A DNA stretch of 64,000 nucleotides from Craterostigma plantagineum (lineage: Eukaryota; Streptophyta; Magnoliopsida; Lamiales; Linderniaceae). The notes under the pieces were generated by a model that had not been told where the DNA came from, ran no database searches, and was given only the letters and a program-made list of their open reading frames with translations. Of this stretch, positions 10,591 to 22,470 are shown piece by piece (positions within the stretch are counted from its first letter, which is position 1; every line of letters begins with the position of its first letter). The position numbers and the translations under genes are program-made. The DNA is taken from NCBI GenBank assembly GCA_027422505.1, contig JAPQWV010000002.1, forward strand, positions 22,142,001 to 22,206,000, in the 5' to 3' direction.

Positions 10591-10913
10591 TTTCAGCCTC
10601 TCGCAGATGGATTCAATGTGCGCGACGTTCCCGAACGGAATAGTGAGGTGCCTCTCGCATAGGGGTTCAATGTGCGCGTGGTCTTCTCTTCCTTAGGGGA
10701 AGATTTCAGCCTCTCGCAGAAGGATTAAATGTGCGTGACGTTACCGAAGGGAACAGTGAGCTGCCTCTCGCAGAGGGATTCAATGTGCGCGTTGTCTTCT
10801 CTTCCCTAGGGGAAGATTTCAGCCTTTCGCAGAGGGATTCAATGTGCGCATATAGTTTTCCCGAGGGGAATAGTTTGTTCCCGAGGGGTTCGATGAGCTG
10901 CCTCTTAGAGAAG
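10591..10913. repeat. Minisatellite of alternating hairpin units, right half
   Basis: Continues the array of 3229-3456 in perfect alternation after the Sirevirus insertion. Units start at about 10596, 10650, 10709, 10763 and 10822. The last unit is degenerate (GCCTTTCGCAGAGG) and gains extra TTCCCGAGGGGAA stems. Confidence 0.85.
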
Positions 10914-13628
10914 GAATTTTTAGGAGAACGGTCTTCGGCCTTGGCCAAGGTCTTCAATCTTGTTATCGGGCGAAATTTTCGATCGGCGCTTTCATTTTAC
11001 AAATAAGCGAGTCATCAGCGTATATAGCTTGAATTCTCGAGTATCAGAGGGTCTGGTTCTCAAGGACCAGCGTTGAACGTGTTTAGGGGCCTGAGCAGGT
11101 CGGGTCTTTGAGGCAGAATCTGTGAATATCTAGACCAACAACATATATGCATAATTTCTACAACTATAAATTAATTCTCTAACAGCTAATAAATCGATCA
11201 GCAAACCAAACATCCTAGCATATTTCATTCCTCATTGAGCATGTTAGTAAAAAATGATAACAATAAGTTTCATGATTTCATAACTTTAAGATTACCCCAA
11301 GTCGTCGAAAAACTTACAACCGAGTCACGAACGTAAGCTTCAGTCGGAGAGAACTCGTAGAAGAATAGAGCATGGAGCTCGATGATCATCCTCATAACCG
11401 GGAGCATTCCGGGGGTTGCGCGTTCCCTCGAGAAGTAAATTTGCAAGTCTTCTGCTATATATTTTTTCTCGTGTGCGGAGCACCATCGATTTCTCTTATT
11501 TTGGGTGAAACGAGTCAACAGTTTTTATTTTCGTGACGCCTCATGTTACACTCTTCGATGCCGGCGGGCTCTTGACCTTTGAGAGTGGTGACTACAACAA
11601 TTCTCGACCACGTGGGACTCCATGAGCAGAGTGCTTTTTAAAAAGCGAGATGGCGTCCTTGGGTCCATAAGCTAAGTTGTACGGGCGAAATTCGAGGGCA
11701 AAATCGCGAGCGTATAACCTCGCGAATCTGAGCAGAATTCTAGTTAGGGTTGCCTTCGAAGGCTGTTCCCGAGGGCGGTGGTGACCGAGCTGTGGCAAAA
11801 TGAGTTTCTGTGCCGTGCCCTGACGTTGGGCTGTGAGCTCATCTCGAAAATCGCAGCTTCTCTCCTTTTTCTTTTCTTTTTTTGTATAGATCGTCGTCGA
11901 GCTTCGAAAAACTGAGAAAGAAGGTCAAAGATCCGAAATATAATACTAGAATAAGGGGTACCTCCCATGAGTTTAACGGTGGTCTTCGACCATCCAAGGT
12001 GACAAGCCGAGGTCAACAGCTGCAAGTGAAGCCGTGCCACTTTGTTGATTCGAGCTGATTCTTCTTCATGAGGGCGGTGAGTGTCAAGCCTTGATGCTGG
12101 GCTGTGAGCTCCTCTCAGTCTCTTTTATTTTGCGTGCAACGAATCGGCGTAGTCTTTGGGGAGGTTTCACGATGGGTTCCTTGGCACCTGCAGGACTTTA
12201 TCATTCGATGGCGGTCGTTGTGACAATTTTCTCCGACCACGTGCAATGCCTCCTTAAGTAGAGGGCTTTTTGAAGATTCAGATAGAGTCTTCAGATGCAT
12301 TAGCTACGCTGTGCGGGCGAAAATCGAGGGTTGCGCGCAAGCGTTTGATCTCGCCTATTTTTTAGCTGATTTCGGCTTCGCAAGCTGGTGTCGAAAGCGA
12401 TCGGGCTGCGGTGGCACCTGTTTTCCAGCCAAGTTCTTACATGGGGCTGTTAGCCGGCGGGCTTGCGGTAGCCGGGTGCTGCCCGGTGATGAAGAAAGGC
12501 AACACCGAGTACATTGCATGGTTGATTCCTTCGAAGATATCTGTTGATCTCTTGGGCTGGTTTTGAGGATGTTTTTGCAGCGATGGAGGTCGACATGGCT
12601 GCCCCGAATAATTTATTTTTTCAAGAGCAGCAGATTTTCCTTGCGGCGAGGTAAACAAGGTCGAAGCCTGTCAGTAATATTCCCGTGCGCCCGCAAGCGC
12701 CAGGAATTCCTGCACTCAAATAGCTCAAAGGAAACCGTGAACGTGCAACAGTCCGATCATGTCAATGTTGATATTTTTCGTCGAGCAATAAAGGTTAATT
12801 TTCAGAAGCAGAGCTCAAGAAAGAATCAGTCAATGATTAATAATCCCATGTAAGTTATATAATTTAAGCAACTAGTAGCCCAATAAAATAATTTAAGAAG
12901 GCGATTAATTTAATTCCAGCGACCCTAATGATTAAGTTCTAACAGTCCACGAATAACTCTAGCAGCCCAGTAAAAACAAAAGGCCCATTAATTGAGACCC
13001 GCAAAAATGATAAAACAGGGCTCAATGTCTTGCCAATTATGAAACTAACCCGTATATTTTCAATGCTTCTAGTATCAGTCCTAACTTAAATAACAAAAAC
13101 GGTCCCCACAGTTTTATAGTTTTGAATCTACCCATATAAATTAACGAAACTTACGACCGGGTCCCGAGCCGCGAGCAATGGCGGATTTGTCATTGGCGAA
13201 GGGGCGGCCGTGGTGGTAACATCAGACGTATGGGGATCAATCTCGTCGTGGTTGTGCTCCACAAAATCCGGCAATCATGGCTTCTGGGTAGTATTCGAGT
13301 CGGACGTTCCTCCCACTCGCTTGAACATGGCGATTTGGCACCGAATAGTCTTGGTCTACGTAGGACAACAGTTAGTCATGGTTACCGTGGATTTCACGAA
13401 ACATGTGCCGAGTTCGTCGAGGTTGGGCGGTTTAGGCTTTCCATGTTCGGTGTGATTGCAGACTCAGATTACAGTGATTATAATAGATTCGGAGTCGCAA
13501 CAAGAATGCTTCTTGGCAAGCCTTTTCAGCTGGCAGCATTTGATCGGATGTGGGACTGGAACAAGGTGCGATGGCGACGAAGTGGTGGCCGGGGGTGGAT
13601 TTTCATCTAGCGAGTTTATCCTTCGATC
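10914..13628. repeat. Unclassified diverged repeat, copies U1 and U2
   Basis: No protein is recognisable. Two related modules lie here and a third at 16.87-20.13 kb. Each has a GC-rich part (shared words such as GTGGTCTTCGACCATC, GAGCCTTGATGCTGGG and GGAATTCCTGC..CTCAAAT), an A/T-rich part with CCAGCARCCCAATAAAATAA-like phrases, and a conserved point where the minus strand reads GTAAGTTTTTCGACG (about 11298 and 13150), which looks like a 5' splice donor. The module is cut at 13628 by a hAT insertion. It could be the non-coding body of a large LTR element or a gene-derived repeat; I cannot tell. Confidence 0.5.
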
Positions 13629-13816
13629 CAGGGACGGAACCAGGATTCGGACACCGTGGGGGCTCCATATTAATCATTATAATGTATTGTAAACAAAAAC
13701 AACATTAAGAAATCCAAACTCCTTCATAATTCAATACAAAATAATGTTATCGAATACATCTTATGCATGAAATGCCACTAGCTTTGATCCGCCGAGATAT
13801 TATCAACACGAGAACT

Positions 13817-16273
13817 TCAAAGCGGTGGCAATTGCATCCTACGAGACCCCATGCTTTGAAACTCTTGCAATATAACTTCTGTTTCAACATTTACAAATAT
13901 TTCATTTTCAACATAACACAACATACAGTCTGTTAGAAAGTCATTCCCCATTTTATTACGCAAGTCTGTCTTGATAATCTTCATATCAGAGAATGATCTT
14001 TCAACGGTTGCTGTTGCAACAGGTAAGACCAACACCAATTTAATAAGCCGATATACTAACGGAAATGCATCGTGGCGCTTCATCTCGACCATTTTCTTTG
14101 AAAGATCTCCAATATCATTAATCTGGGAAAAAGCTTCACTTGATCTCATGTGAGAAATATATGTCCTGAGTTCATGACTCAATTCAGAGAGATCGCTTGA
14201 AGTAAAGTCTTCAGTATATAACTCAGCAAGACGAAGTATTTGGCTGTGATCAAAACTAGAGAATGAATTTCTAGGATCAAGGCAACCAATACATTTAAGC
14301 AACTCAGAACTCGATTCGGTAAAGCGATTGTTGATCTCTTCAGAAATAAGATCAACCACCTATCATTTAAAACAATAAAGAGTAATCAATTGTTGGTTAG
14401 AAACAAACAATTATTGATATGTAATAAAATAAGATACCAGCAAGAAGATATCTACTCGATAGTAATGTAGATATGTCTTTTGGCGACCATCAATTGTCTT
14501 CCTAGCTCGACCTTTAACAAAATCATCCATATTTGGCACGTCGACTTCATTTGAAGAACAAAATGCAACGACTTCACTTAACAAATCATCCCAAGCATCA
14601 TCTCTAAATTTCTTCAAGTCACTTTTCAAAGTTTTGATCAATTCAATAGCGGTGGCTATGTTTTGAGTCTTCTGCTGTAGAACTTGTGACAACGCATTAG
14701 TCATTCCCAAAATATGCTCCATTAAACGACCAATGAATACAAATTCAAAGCTCTCCATTTTATCAAGCAAGCCCGTAGCAAGACCTCGGCTTTTCCCATC
14801 ATGTCCATCGTCCATTACAATTGCAAGTACTTCTTTCACTGGATTCCACAAGTAAAAGAGTCTTGTAACAGTTTTAAAGTGAGAATCCCAACGTGTTTCG
14901 CCCGCTCTAGCCAAACTTGTTTCTTGATTCTTGCCCTTCCCCGTCAAAGTTTCACCATTTTCTATACTTTTCACAAGATTATCATATTGCTTTTGCCGAA
15001 GAGCATCTTTCCTTTTGCATGAAGCACCAACAACATTCACAATCATGGTTAAGTATTCAAAAAACTATTCACCATCGTATGCTTCGTCGCCGTGGCAACA
15101 ACAACTAATTGAAGTCGATGAGCGAAGCAATGAACATAATAGGCATGCTTATTCTCCTTAAGAATAAGAGATTTTAATCCGTTAAATTCCCCACGCATTT
15201 TGACGCTCCGTCATATCCTTGGCCTCTTAGACTATAAATCGACAAGCCGTTCGTTGCAAAGAAATCATCAATAGCATACTTCAATGCTTGAGCCGAAGTC
15301 TCGATAACATGAACGACTCCAATAAATCGCTCAATCACCTCCCCTTTGCCATTTACAAATCTAATAACAATCGCCATTTGCTCCTTAACCGAACAATCTC
15401 GAGCCTCACAAACAAAATAGAAAATCTTTTTTCCCCAATTTCATTAAGAATAACTTTCTTCACCTCACTTGCACAAGCACTTATAATTTGTTTTTAAATA
15501 ACTGGAGACGTCAATTGATTGTTTCCCGGAGCATTTGCCACCATTACCTTATTTACTTCTTCATTGTGTGCACAATACCATCTCACTATCTCAAGAAAAT
15601 TTCCCCGATGCAATGATTTTGGAGACTCATCATCGCCACGAAAAGCCAGCCTAGTCCTAAGAGTAACCGAATCACATCTACAACAGCAGTCAATCTAATG
15701 CGGTATGCAACTTCCATTTCTTCGCTTTTTCTCATTATCACATAATCAACACTATGCCTTTGATCTTCAAAACCTAAAAGTTGCATTTTAGCATAATTAT
15801 GTATGCTACTTTTCCTCCTTCATGTTCCACAAATCTTTCTAAAGCTTTTTTCCAATTCCTAAAACCGACTATTGTGAACGCGTCATCTCCATGCTTGTGG
15901 CCTTTAGCAAATAAGAAACACCAAAAACAAAATGCTGCATCTTTAGATGAGCTATATTCTAGCCACTTATGTTTCGCGAACCACGTGCTTTGGAACCTTC
16001 TCGCACCACTAAAATCACTTGATGGGAATATATGTGCAATCGGTTGACAAGGGCCTTTCACTAAATACTGTCTCCTTATATAATCTCTTACCTCAATCGA
16101 ATAGCAATTAATTGGTTTACGTAAGGCGGGATCACCAATAATATCATCACTTTTTGATTCTTCATCTTTCGATATCTTTTACCTTTTTGTCTCTCATTCG
16201 AATTGTCACCTATGGAAGAGGACCCACCACCAATTGGTTGACCTTTTTTTGTTCTCACGACCCACCTATCCAT
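13817..16273 (-). pseudogene. hAT transposase (TTF zinc finger, DUF4371, hATC), broken
   Basis: Read from the ATG at 16273: a short basic N-terminus; a TTF-type zinc-finger region (RRFQSTWFAKHKWLEYS, AAFCFWCFLF, GFRNWKKALERF, about 15830-16010); a DUF4371/RNase H-like part (VIERFIGVVHVIETSAQ, RGQGYDGAS, about 15190-15350); a middle part with TRWDSHFKTVTRL (about 14870-14910); and the C-terminal dimerisation domain (LPVATATVERSFSDMKIIK, about 13975-14030) ending at 13817. The intact enzyme cuts and pastes the element. Frameshifts or stops fall near 16190, 15780, 15380-15590, 15174 and 14360-14411, so it is inactive. An intron at 14360-14411 cannot be excluded. Confidence 0.88.
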
Positions 16274-16523
16274 ACTAAAAGTCCTACAAATGATTAAAAT
16301 GATACCCACTTAGCATTTCAACATTATAGCATCAAATATACCACCAAACATGAATAAAATAGACCCCAAAATATCGCAAAGATTAACATTACCTAACAGT
16401 AACGAGGACGTGGGTTACAAATTTATTGTTAACCTTGCGTTGCTTGCTCCATTCGACGTCTGGTTTTTTTTTCAACGCAATTACGTTGTTAAAAAGAGGA
16501 ATTAAGATCAAACCTAATTTGAA

Positions 16524-16583
16524 GCAATTAATAAAAAGAAGGAAGGCCATAAAGCAATTAATAAAAAGAAGGAAGGCCATAAA
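16524..16583. repeat. 30-bp tandem duplication inside the hAT element
   Basis: Two perfect adjacent copies of a 30-bp unit starting GCAATTAATAAAAAGAAGG. Lies upstream of the transposase start, in the non-coding end of the element. Confidence 0.9.
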
Positions 16584-16872
16584 TACTTATAACCAAAATG
16601 GCCCAAACGAAAAAGGCCCAGAAAAAACAATTAATTAAAAAAATCCAAATTATTGAAGCCCATTCAGTAAAAAAAATAAGTCCAACCCATTACTATTCAT
16701 CATCTTCATCGGATTTCCTCCTTGCCCAAATTTATCCCATTACAGCGGGGGTCTGTAGGAAAACTAACTTCCGGCGAAGTTTCGGTTGGTACAGTACTAA
16801 GGGATAATCCGGCCGGCCGTGGGGTCAATGGAACCACCCCCCGTGCCCTTCTATAGCTCCGTCCTTTCGATC

Positions 16873-19800
16873 GCTGGTTCTAAAATGTTTCGAAGCTTTG
16901 AGAGTAGGCTTGGCGGGCTGCCATATCATCACTCGGATCAGTCCTATGTCGTTAGGCGAAAATAGTGGAGCTTCCGACCTTTACGCCGTTGCACGCCCGG
17001 AGCTGCTGTCTGCGTCGGAGGAAAAATATTAGAATTTAATAAATACATAGGGGTTACCTCCGTTTGGACACGAGATGTGCCGATTCTCTCGATCTTGAGG
17101 ATATCAGTGCGTCTGCCGACCTCTATCTTGATTGCCTCGCTGCATTCTTAGCCATGATGGATATCTCCATGTGTTGGCAGTATAGCAGCGGTGCATTACC
17201 GGTCCCATATTTTTCTTAGCCTCATGCTCGGCCGACTCGAATTTGCTTGTTAGTTGCAATGACGGCAGCAATCACGTGTTCGCACTAAGTCGCTCCGTGC
17301 ACAAGGCATGTTCCCAAGAATCCATCAGTGATCCTAGATCGATTAGTAGGTTCGTACGGGCGAGGATCGAGGGCTGCAAACAGGCGTGCAACCTAGCTGA
17401 TTTATTTGACTTCGGCTTCGCGGGTTGATGTCAAAAGCAGTTCTTCCATGGCGATGGTGGTCGAGTTGTGGGGGAACATGCTTCTACGCCAAGTTCTGAC
17501 ATGGGGCTATTGGCCGACGGGCTGGAGGTAGTCGATGCCCGGCGACGAAGAATACGACAACGAATACATCGCGGAGCTGATTAATTTTGACGATTTCTTT
17601 TTATTCTTGGGCTGATTCAAGGCCTTTTCTGATGTTGATGGTCGGGCTCTGGCACCATGAAACGTGCTTTCAGTCAAGACTCGCGAGCGTGCTGACTTCG
17701 AGTCTTCTGTAGGGGTCCGGTCTGGTGACTCCTTGAGTACGCGAATTTTGGGCGACAATGGGTTGAGACTAGAGATCGATCGAGGCGGAGTCGGCACTGC
17801 CATCCGACCTTTGCTACGTTGGGGTGATTTCAGTTGTCGACTGGGATGTTTCGGCGGGCTGCGACGGGTATCTCCACGTATCGGGGACCTCCCACTAAGT
17901 TGAGCAGTGGTCTTCGACCATCTAAGGTGACACCGAGGTCAAGAGCTGCAGAGCAGCTCCGCCACTTGGCTGATCCGAGCTGATTCCTTCTTTATGAGGG
18001 CTGTTTTCGAGGACGGTGAGTGTCGAGCCTTGATGCTGGGTTGTGATCTTGTCTCAATCTCTCAAAAATCGCCACTTTTGTTTCTTATTTTTTATTTTTC
18101 GCTTCATCACAAAGGTCGCTGCAGATTTCGTCGGAAATTATCTACAAAGGAAAATCAAATATTCGAAATATCATTATAAAACGGCGGGTACCTTCCATTT
18201 GCATGAAGCGAATCGACGTTGTCTTCGGGGAGGTTTCGCGATGGGTTGCTTGGAACCAACGGAATCTTGATCTTCGACGGTGGTCGCCCTAGCCCCGGGG
18301 GGAAACGCTAGCCAAAGGGAGGTAGATCAGCCGGGCTGCCTACGGATTCTCAACGAGCAAGTCGTTGCTCATCCTGGCCATCAACTTCCCGAGCTTTCTT
18401 CAGACGTTTATTCTTTTAGATGGTTGAACGCTGCTTGGGATTTTTCGGCAGGGAGCTCTTAAAAGCTGTTACGTAGGGCGTCAGGAGATTGTTATTGCTT
18501 GGTTCGGCGTCGTCAGCTTCCTCGTGTAACAACGTCGCACGGCTGATCTTTCAGGACCTTTGTTGTTGATCCCTCTAGCTGGTCTGAAGATTGTTTTTGC
18601 AGGTGATGATGCCCGTGCTATCATGAGACGCTGCCAAGCCAAGACCGAAGGTCCGCATCTGGAGTCTGCTCGTGTATGCCCTGCGCGTGGTGCCGTCGAC
18701 GTCACTGAGAGGCTAGAGAGGTTGCGACGGGGTTCGTCCTTGGGTCCATGAGTGTGATAGCAGTTGTTTTCCATCCAAGTCCTGACGTCGGGCTGTCGAC
18801 CGTGAGCTCGCGGTGGATAGACATTTCCCGAGGGTGTTGTGATAGCAAACACAGCAGCACGCGGCTTATTTCTTTGGGAATTTCCAGCTACTTCACGGGC
18901 AGATTTCGAAGGCCGTTTCGGTGAGATAAGGGTGGTCGTCCGGCTGCGAAGCGTTGCGTCGAGTCGCGGTCGAGGTGCAACTGTTCTATCTCTCTGCCCT
19001 CTTCTATGATGTCCTCGGGCATAGGCTTACGCTGCCCCAAAACAGTTTATTATTTCGGGAGCGCACTTCCATTGCAGTGACATAATTGTGAGGCATATCA
19101 ATAATATTTTGCGGGATACACGCGTACGGGAATTCCTGCGCTCAAATGCCTCAAGAGAAGATATGAATGTGCAAATTGATCCTTTTAAGTGACGTGTATT
19201 ACAGCAACATATTGAGGAATTTTCAATAGCATACTATCTAAGTTTCGACATATAATTCCAGCAACCAATAAAATAACTTCAAAAGACCAATAAATTTGAT
19301 TCCAACAGCCCGTAACCATTAGTTCTAGCAAACAAACATGCCAATAAATTAATCCTAGATGCCTCATAAAACTAACTCACGCAATAATTATTTATTCCAG
19401 ACAAACCAAATCACTCAAAGCAGACCAGCAAAATTAATTGCAGCAATTCAGGAAAAATCATACAGGCCAGTGCATGGTAGGCCCAATTCGTAGCCCAACG
19501 TAACCCTAAGAAATTTACTCCAACACCTCAAGCATTTTCATAAATCGCGAAATGACCCCATATTTTCAGATTTGATCATGTACACTCAAGTAAAATAACA
19601 GAGTCTACCCATCAGTTTAAGATGTTTTGCCCACGAACCCCAAAACGTTGAAAAAACTTACAGAGCGGCTTTTGCTATCCGATCGGCGGCAGATCTGTTT
19701 CTGGTTATCGGGTACAAGACCTCATTTGTCATTGCGGGGGTCTAAGCTTCGGCTGTTGGTGGATTTTCGTTGAGAAATTAGGACATCGCGAGTTTGACAA

Positions 19801-20133
19801 ATTTTTCCGTTCGCGCCTTTTCAGTACCAGCCACCACCGGCTCGGCTCTGGTGTTGGTCGGGTATGGGAGGCGAAGGAGTGGAAACGGGATATGTGTGCC
19901 ACGGGCAACCTCGATTTCGAGAAATTAGTGTTGATTTGCCCGATTTTCCCAACACCTACTGGTAATGGTACAGTGTTGGTGGTGGGGCGGTTTTGTCCAT
20001 CGAGCGCTGCGGCTGGTTCTAGATTACTGATAATGGGCTCGGCTGCGTCGTGCTCGGGACATATACAGCTGCAAATATGGGTTGTCTCATGGCGATGGTG
20101 ATCCATGATCGCAACTAATAATGGACCACACAC
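16873..20133. repeat. Unclassified diverged repeat, copy U3
   Basis: Resumes after the hAT TSD. Segments at about 17350-17600 and 17885-18070 are diverged copies of 12310-12540 and 11960-12120; 19130-19180 resembles 12700-12760. The conserved minus-strand GTAAGTTTTTTCAACG lies at about 19655. Upstream of it on the minus strand is an open frame of 134 codons (20133-19729) with no family resemblance. No other coding signal is visible; the many short frames in this GC-rich DNA look like noise. Confidence 0.5.
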
Positions 20134-20433
20134 GAAGGATTGACGGATGCATATCTCATAGCCGAACCTCTCATCAGTTTATACTTTCTATAATTATTGT
20201 TTTATCTTATTTTCTTATACGCTTTAACGTCAACGAACGATTATCTGACTTGAGCGTCGGAGGGGCGTCGCCGACGCCCATTAGCTCGTTTTTTTCGTGG
20301 TATTTTAGGGATCTGTCCAAGACGAAGACGTCGAGCTCGAAACGGCGACGGTCCGATAACTTCTTGATGCGTCGGGACATTTTTCGACGGCATCCCGACA
20401 ACTGCTTCTCTTTCAACCGATCCAAGATGGTCG
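20134..20433. other. LTR-like segment with the GACTTGAGCGTCGGAGG motif
   Basis: The word GACTTGAGCGTCGGAGG at 20247-20263 closely resembles a conserved sequence of many plant Ty3/gypsy LTRs. Neither LTR end nor a partner could be found, so this is at most a fragment. No coding sequence is recognised. Confidence 0.3.
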
Positions 20434-20720
20434 CTAAATAAAATAACTGTAGTCGCTAAATAAAAACTAACGATTGATATTCCGCTAAAAAATTAGTCGA
20501 TTTTAGCTACAATAATTGTAGTCGCTATTTTACGCCGCTGTAGTCGCAAAATATTTTAGCGATTGTTTTTTTCGTTAACGTCTGTTTAAGTAGTCGATAT
20601 TTGCGACTAATATTTTGTAGTCGCTAAATGATAAATGTAGTCGCTAATTTGTGGAAACTGCGACTACTCAAGTGTTAGTCGCTAATCGTAATCGCCGTTT
20701 CAGCTTTTTATAGTAAAACT
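20434..20720. repeat. TAGTCGCTAA repeat cluster, CACTA-like subterminal region
   Basis: At least ten copies of GTAGTCGCTAA-type words occur in both orientations (for example at 20450, 20530, 20550, 20620, 20638, 20680), ending at CTTTTTATAGTAAAA near 20718. Arrays of a short motif in both orientations next to a terminus are typical of CACTA (En/Spm) transposons, where they bind the transposase. No CACTA transposase and no second end are present. Confidence 0.5.
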
Positions 20721-20945
20721 GGAATTATTCGTGTCCTAATACTCGAAGTTAAATATGTTCTTTGTAAATAATACTTCTCATTTTGAAAAATGTAAAGCAA
20801 CATATTGTTTATATGAAAATTGTTCGTTCCAATTCAATCGCAATATTGATAGTCAACATAGACTACAAATTCAATTCAATCGCGAGATCAATAAAATAAC
20901 ACCTAGCTTTACCAATATATAGTTGTGCAATTACTAGTTTTTTTT
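20712..20945. repeat. Direct repeat copy 1 of a 1.4-kb spaced pair
   Basis: Begins CTGGAATTATTCGT and contains TCCAATTCAATCGCAATA and TTCAATTCAATCGCGAGATC. Its second copy is 22108-22470, which has about 130 bp extra. The pair brackets gene-like fragments. Confidence 0.7.
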
Positions 20946-20948
20946 AAG

Positions 20949-21355
20949 TGGTGGGACATTGAAATCGTATATATCGGAGTTGGAGCAGAGGCTGCGCAAC
21001 AAAGAAGTTGCAGCTGAGAAATGTCAGTTGAAGGTCAAGCAGGCTTATGAAGGTGAAATGAACTTTGCTTGTTAATAGTTGTGATATAGAGAGATCTCAC
21101 TTGATTGAGTTATTTATGTGTAATTATAAAACATTTCAATTTGTCAGCTCATTTATGTTCATTCGCAGAATCTATTAATTTGCAGGAGTGTTTGACTTGA
21201 TGTTTTTGTGATAGTATGAGTGATCTTAACATAAATTTAAGGAATAAGAAGACTGACTACGGGAAGCTGAATAATGATTATGAAAGAGGAAAGATATATA
21301 TAGTCAAACTGAAAAGAAGTATAGCAAAAAAGAGTGGAAGATAAGCATTTCTGAT
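20949..21355 (+). pseudogene. Possible coiled-coil gene fragment in 2-3 exons
   Basis: A stretch reading SYISELEQRLRNKEVAAEKC up to about 21052 is followed by GTGAAATG, a possible donor. After an intron-like TTTGCAG near 21185, a short frame containing LRNKKTDYGKLNNDYERG ends at about 21345. The composition is that of a coiled coil. I do not recognise the parent gene, and the splice sites are guesses. It sits between the direct repeats together with the exon at 21602-21837, which suggests captured host sequence. Confidence 0.3.
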
Positions 21356-21601
21356 GACTGATGATAGTGCTGCAATGGATCTATCTTCATCTATTTCTTT
21401 TCTACTTGAATAGTGTGTGAATATTGAAATTGGTAACTTTTAGTTCAGCTAATAGTGGTTGAGTTTGCTCGATGTTGAATCGCAAACTCGGTTCCTTTCT
21501 AGAATCTATTTTGCATTGATATCCTTACAATAAATAATCTCAAAAACATGCAGAACGTAAGTACGCAGAGATATATATACGTAAGGATGGTACGTACTTA
21601 C

Positions 21602-21837
21602 GTCTATGGGTTTGGAGTTTGAGACGGCGAAAAATGAATGAGCAATGGTAGAACCCTTTTTCAGTGTATTGGCCGGCGGAAGAGATGCACGCACTTGTGC
21701 TTGAATTTCTGGGGGCAATTCGTTCAATACGCTCTGGTCAATTTCGTCTATTCGATATCCCCATGTTGTGTTGTTGTTACAGTTGTTGTTGCTACCACTT
21801 GCAAGCTCGTCTCCGTCCAAGTTGCACGAGGTTGAGG
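21602..21837 (-). pseudogene. Captured exon with a REV1-like ubiquitin-binding motif
   Basis: On the minus strand a clean exon lies between TTTGCAAACAG (acceptor) and GTAAGTACG (donor). It encodes an Asn/Ser-rich start and then IDEIDQSVLNELPPEIQAQV, very like the ubiquitin-binding motif of Y-family translesion polymerases, best REV1 (conserved Leu-Pro pair, LPPEIQ). In REV1 this motif contacts monoubiquitinated PCNA. No neighbouring polymerase exons were found on either side, and direct repeats flank the segment. It therefore looks like a transposon-carried gene fragment rather than a gene. REV1 versus another UBM protein is uncertain. Confidence 0.5.
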
Positions 21838-22107
21838 CTGTTTGCAAAGATAAACAAAGGCAAAAGCCATGAGTTCTTTCATAGGATTCATGCCGTAGTA
21901 AACATCAAAAGTAGACATAGAATACTAGAGGAAGATGTCCACTCTCTGCAAGCGTTTATCCAGGATCGCAACGTTTATCTAATGGCGTTTTCACTGAAGG
22001 CTTGGCGACTGGGAAACTCCAAGCCACCGCCAAACACCATGACAAAGATTAGCGATAAAGGCATTGCATTTTGTTTTTGTTTCGAGCAAATACATGCTGG
22101 ACAATTC

Positions 22108-22470
22108 GAGCTGGAATTATTCGTATCCTAATACTCAAAGCGAAATATGATCTTTGTAAATGCAAAATACTTGTCATTTTAAAAAGTTTAATGAGAGCTC
22201 AAAAGTAGTCAATTATGAAACATCTTTTCTATACATTTTGAATTAGAGATGTCAATCGTATGAAGACATGTTAATTGATTTTGTGGCTCGGATAAAATGA
22301 GTAAATAACGTACTGTTTATATCTAAAATGTGTTAGATCCAATTCAATCGCAATAATGATAGTCAATATGCGCTACAAGTTCAATTCAATCACGAGATCA
22401 ATAAGTTAACAACTAGCTTATATAAATGATTAAAATATATTTGTGAAGTTACTAATTTTCTTTTTTGAAA
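22108..22470. repeat. Direct repeat copy 2
   Basis: Same start (CTGGAATTATTCGT) and shared blocks as 20712-20945, with an extra internal block of about 130 bp. Confidence 0.7.

Larger units (their letters stand above)
13629..16864 (-). mobile_element. hAT-family DNA transposon, degenerate
   Basis: The left end reads CAGGGACGGAACCAGG. The right end, read inward on the minus strand, contains GGACGGAGCTATAG, the usual CAGGG.CGGA.C style of hAT termini. Flanks CTTCGATC (13621-13628) and TTTCGATC (16865-16872) agree at 7 of 8 bases, as expected for an old 8-bp TSD; the last 3 bp of the right terminus seem lost. The interior encodes a hAT transposase on the minus strand. The insertion splits the unclassified repeat on either side. 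Confidence 0.85.

Noticed and set aside
13210..13692. Overlapping frames of 78-126 codons on the plus strand
   Set aside because: GC-rich repeat DNA with mutually overlapping frames and no family match; part of the unclassified repeat.
18481..18852. 123-codon minus-strand frame
   Set aside because: Low similarity to anything known, overlaps a plus-strand frame, and lies in repeat U3.
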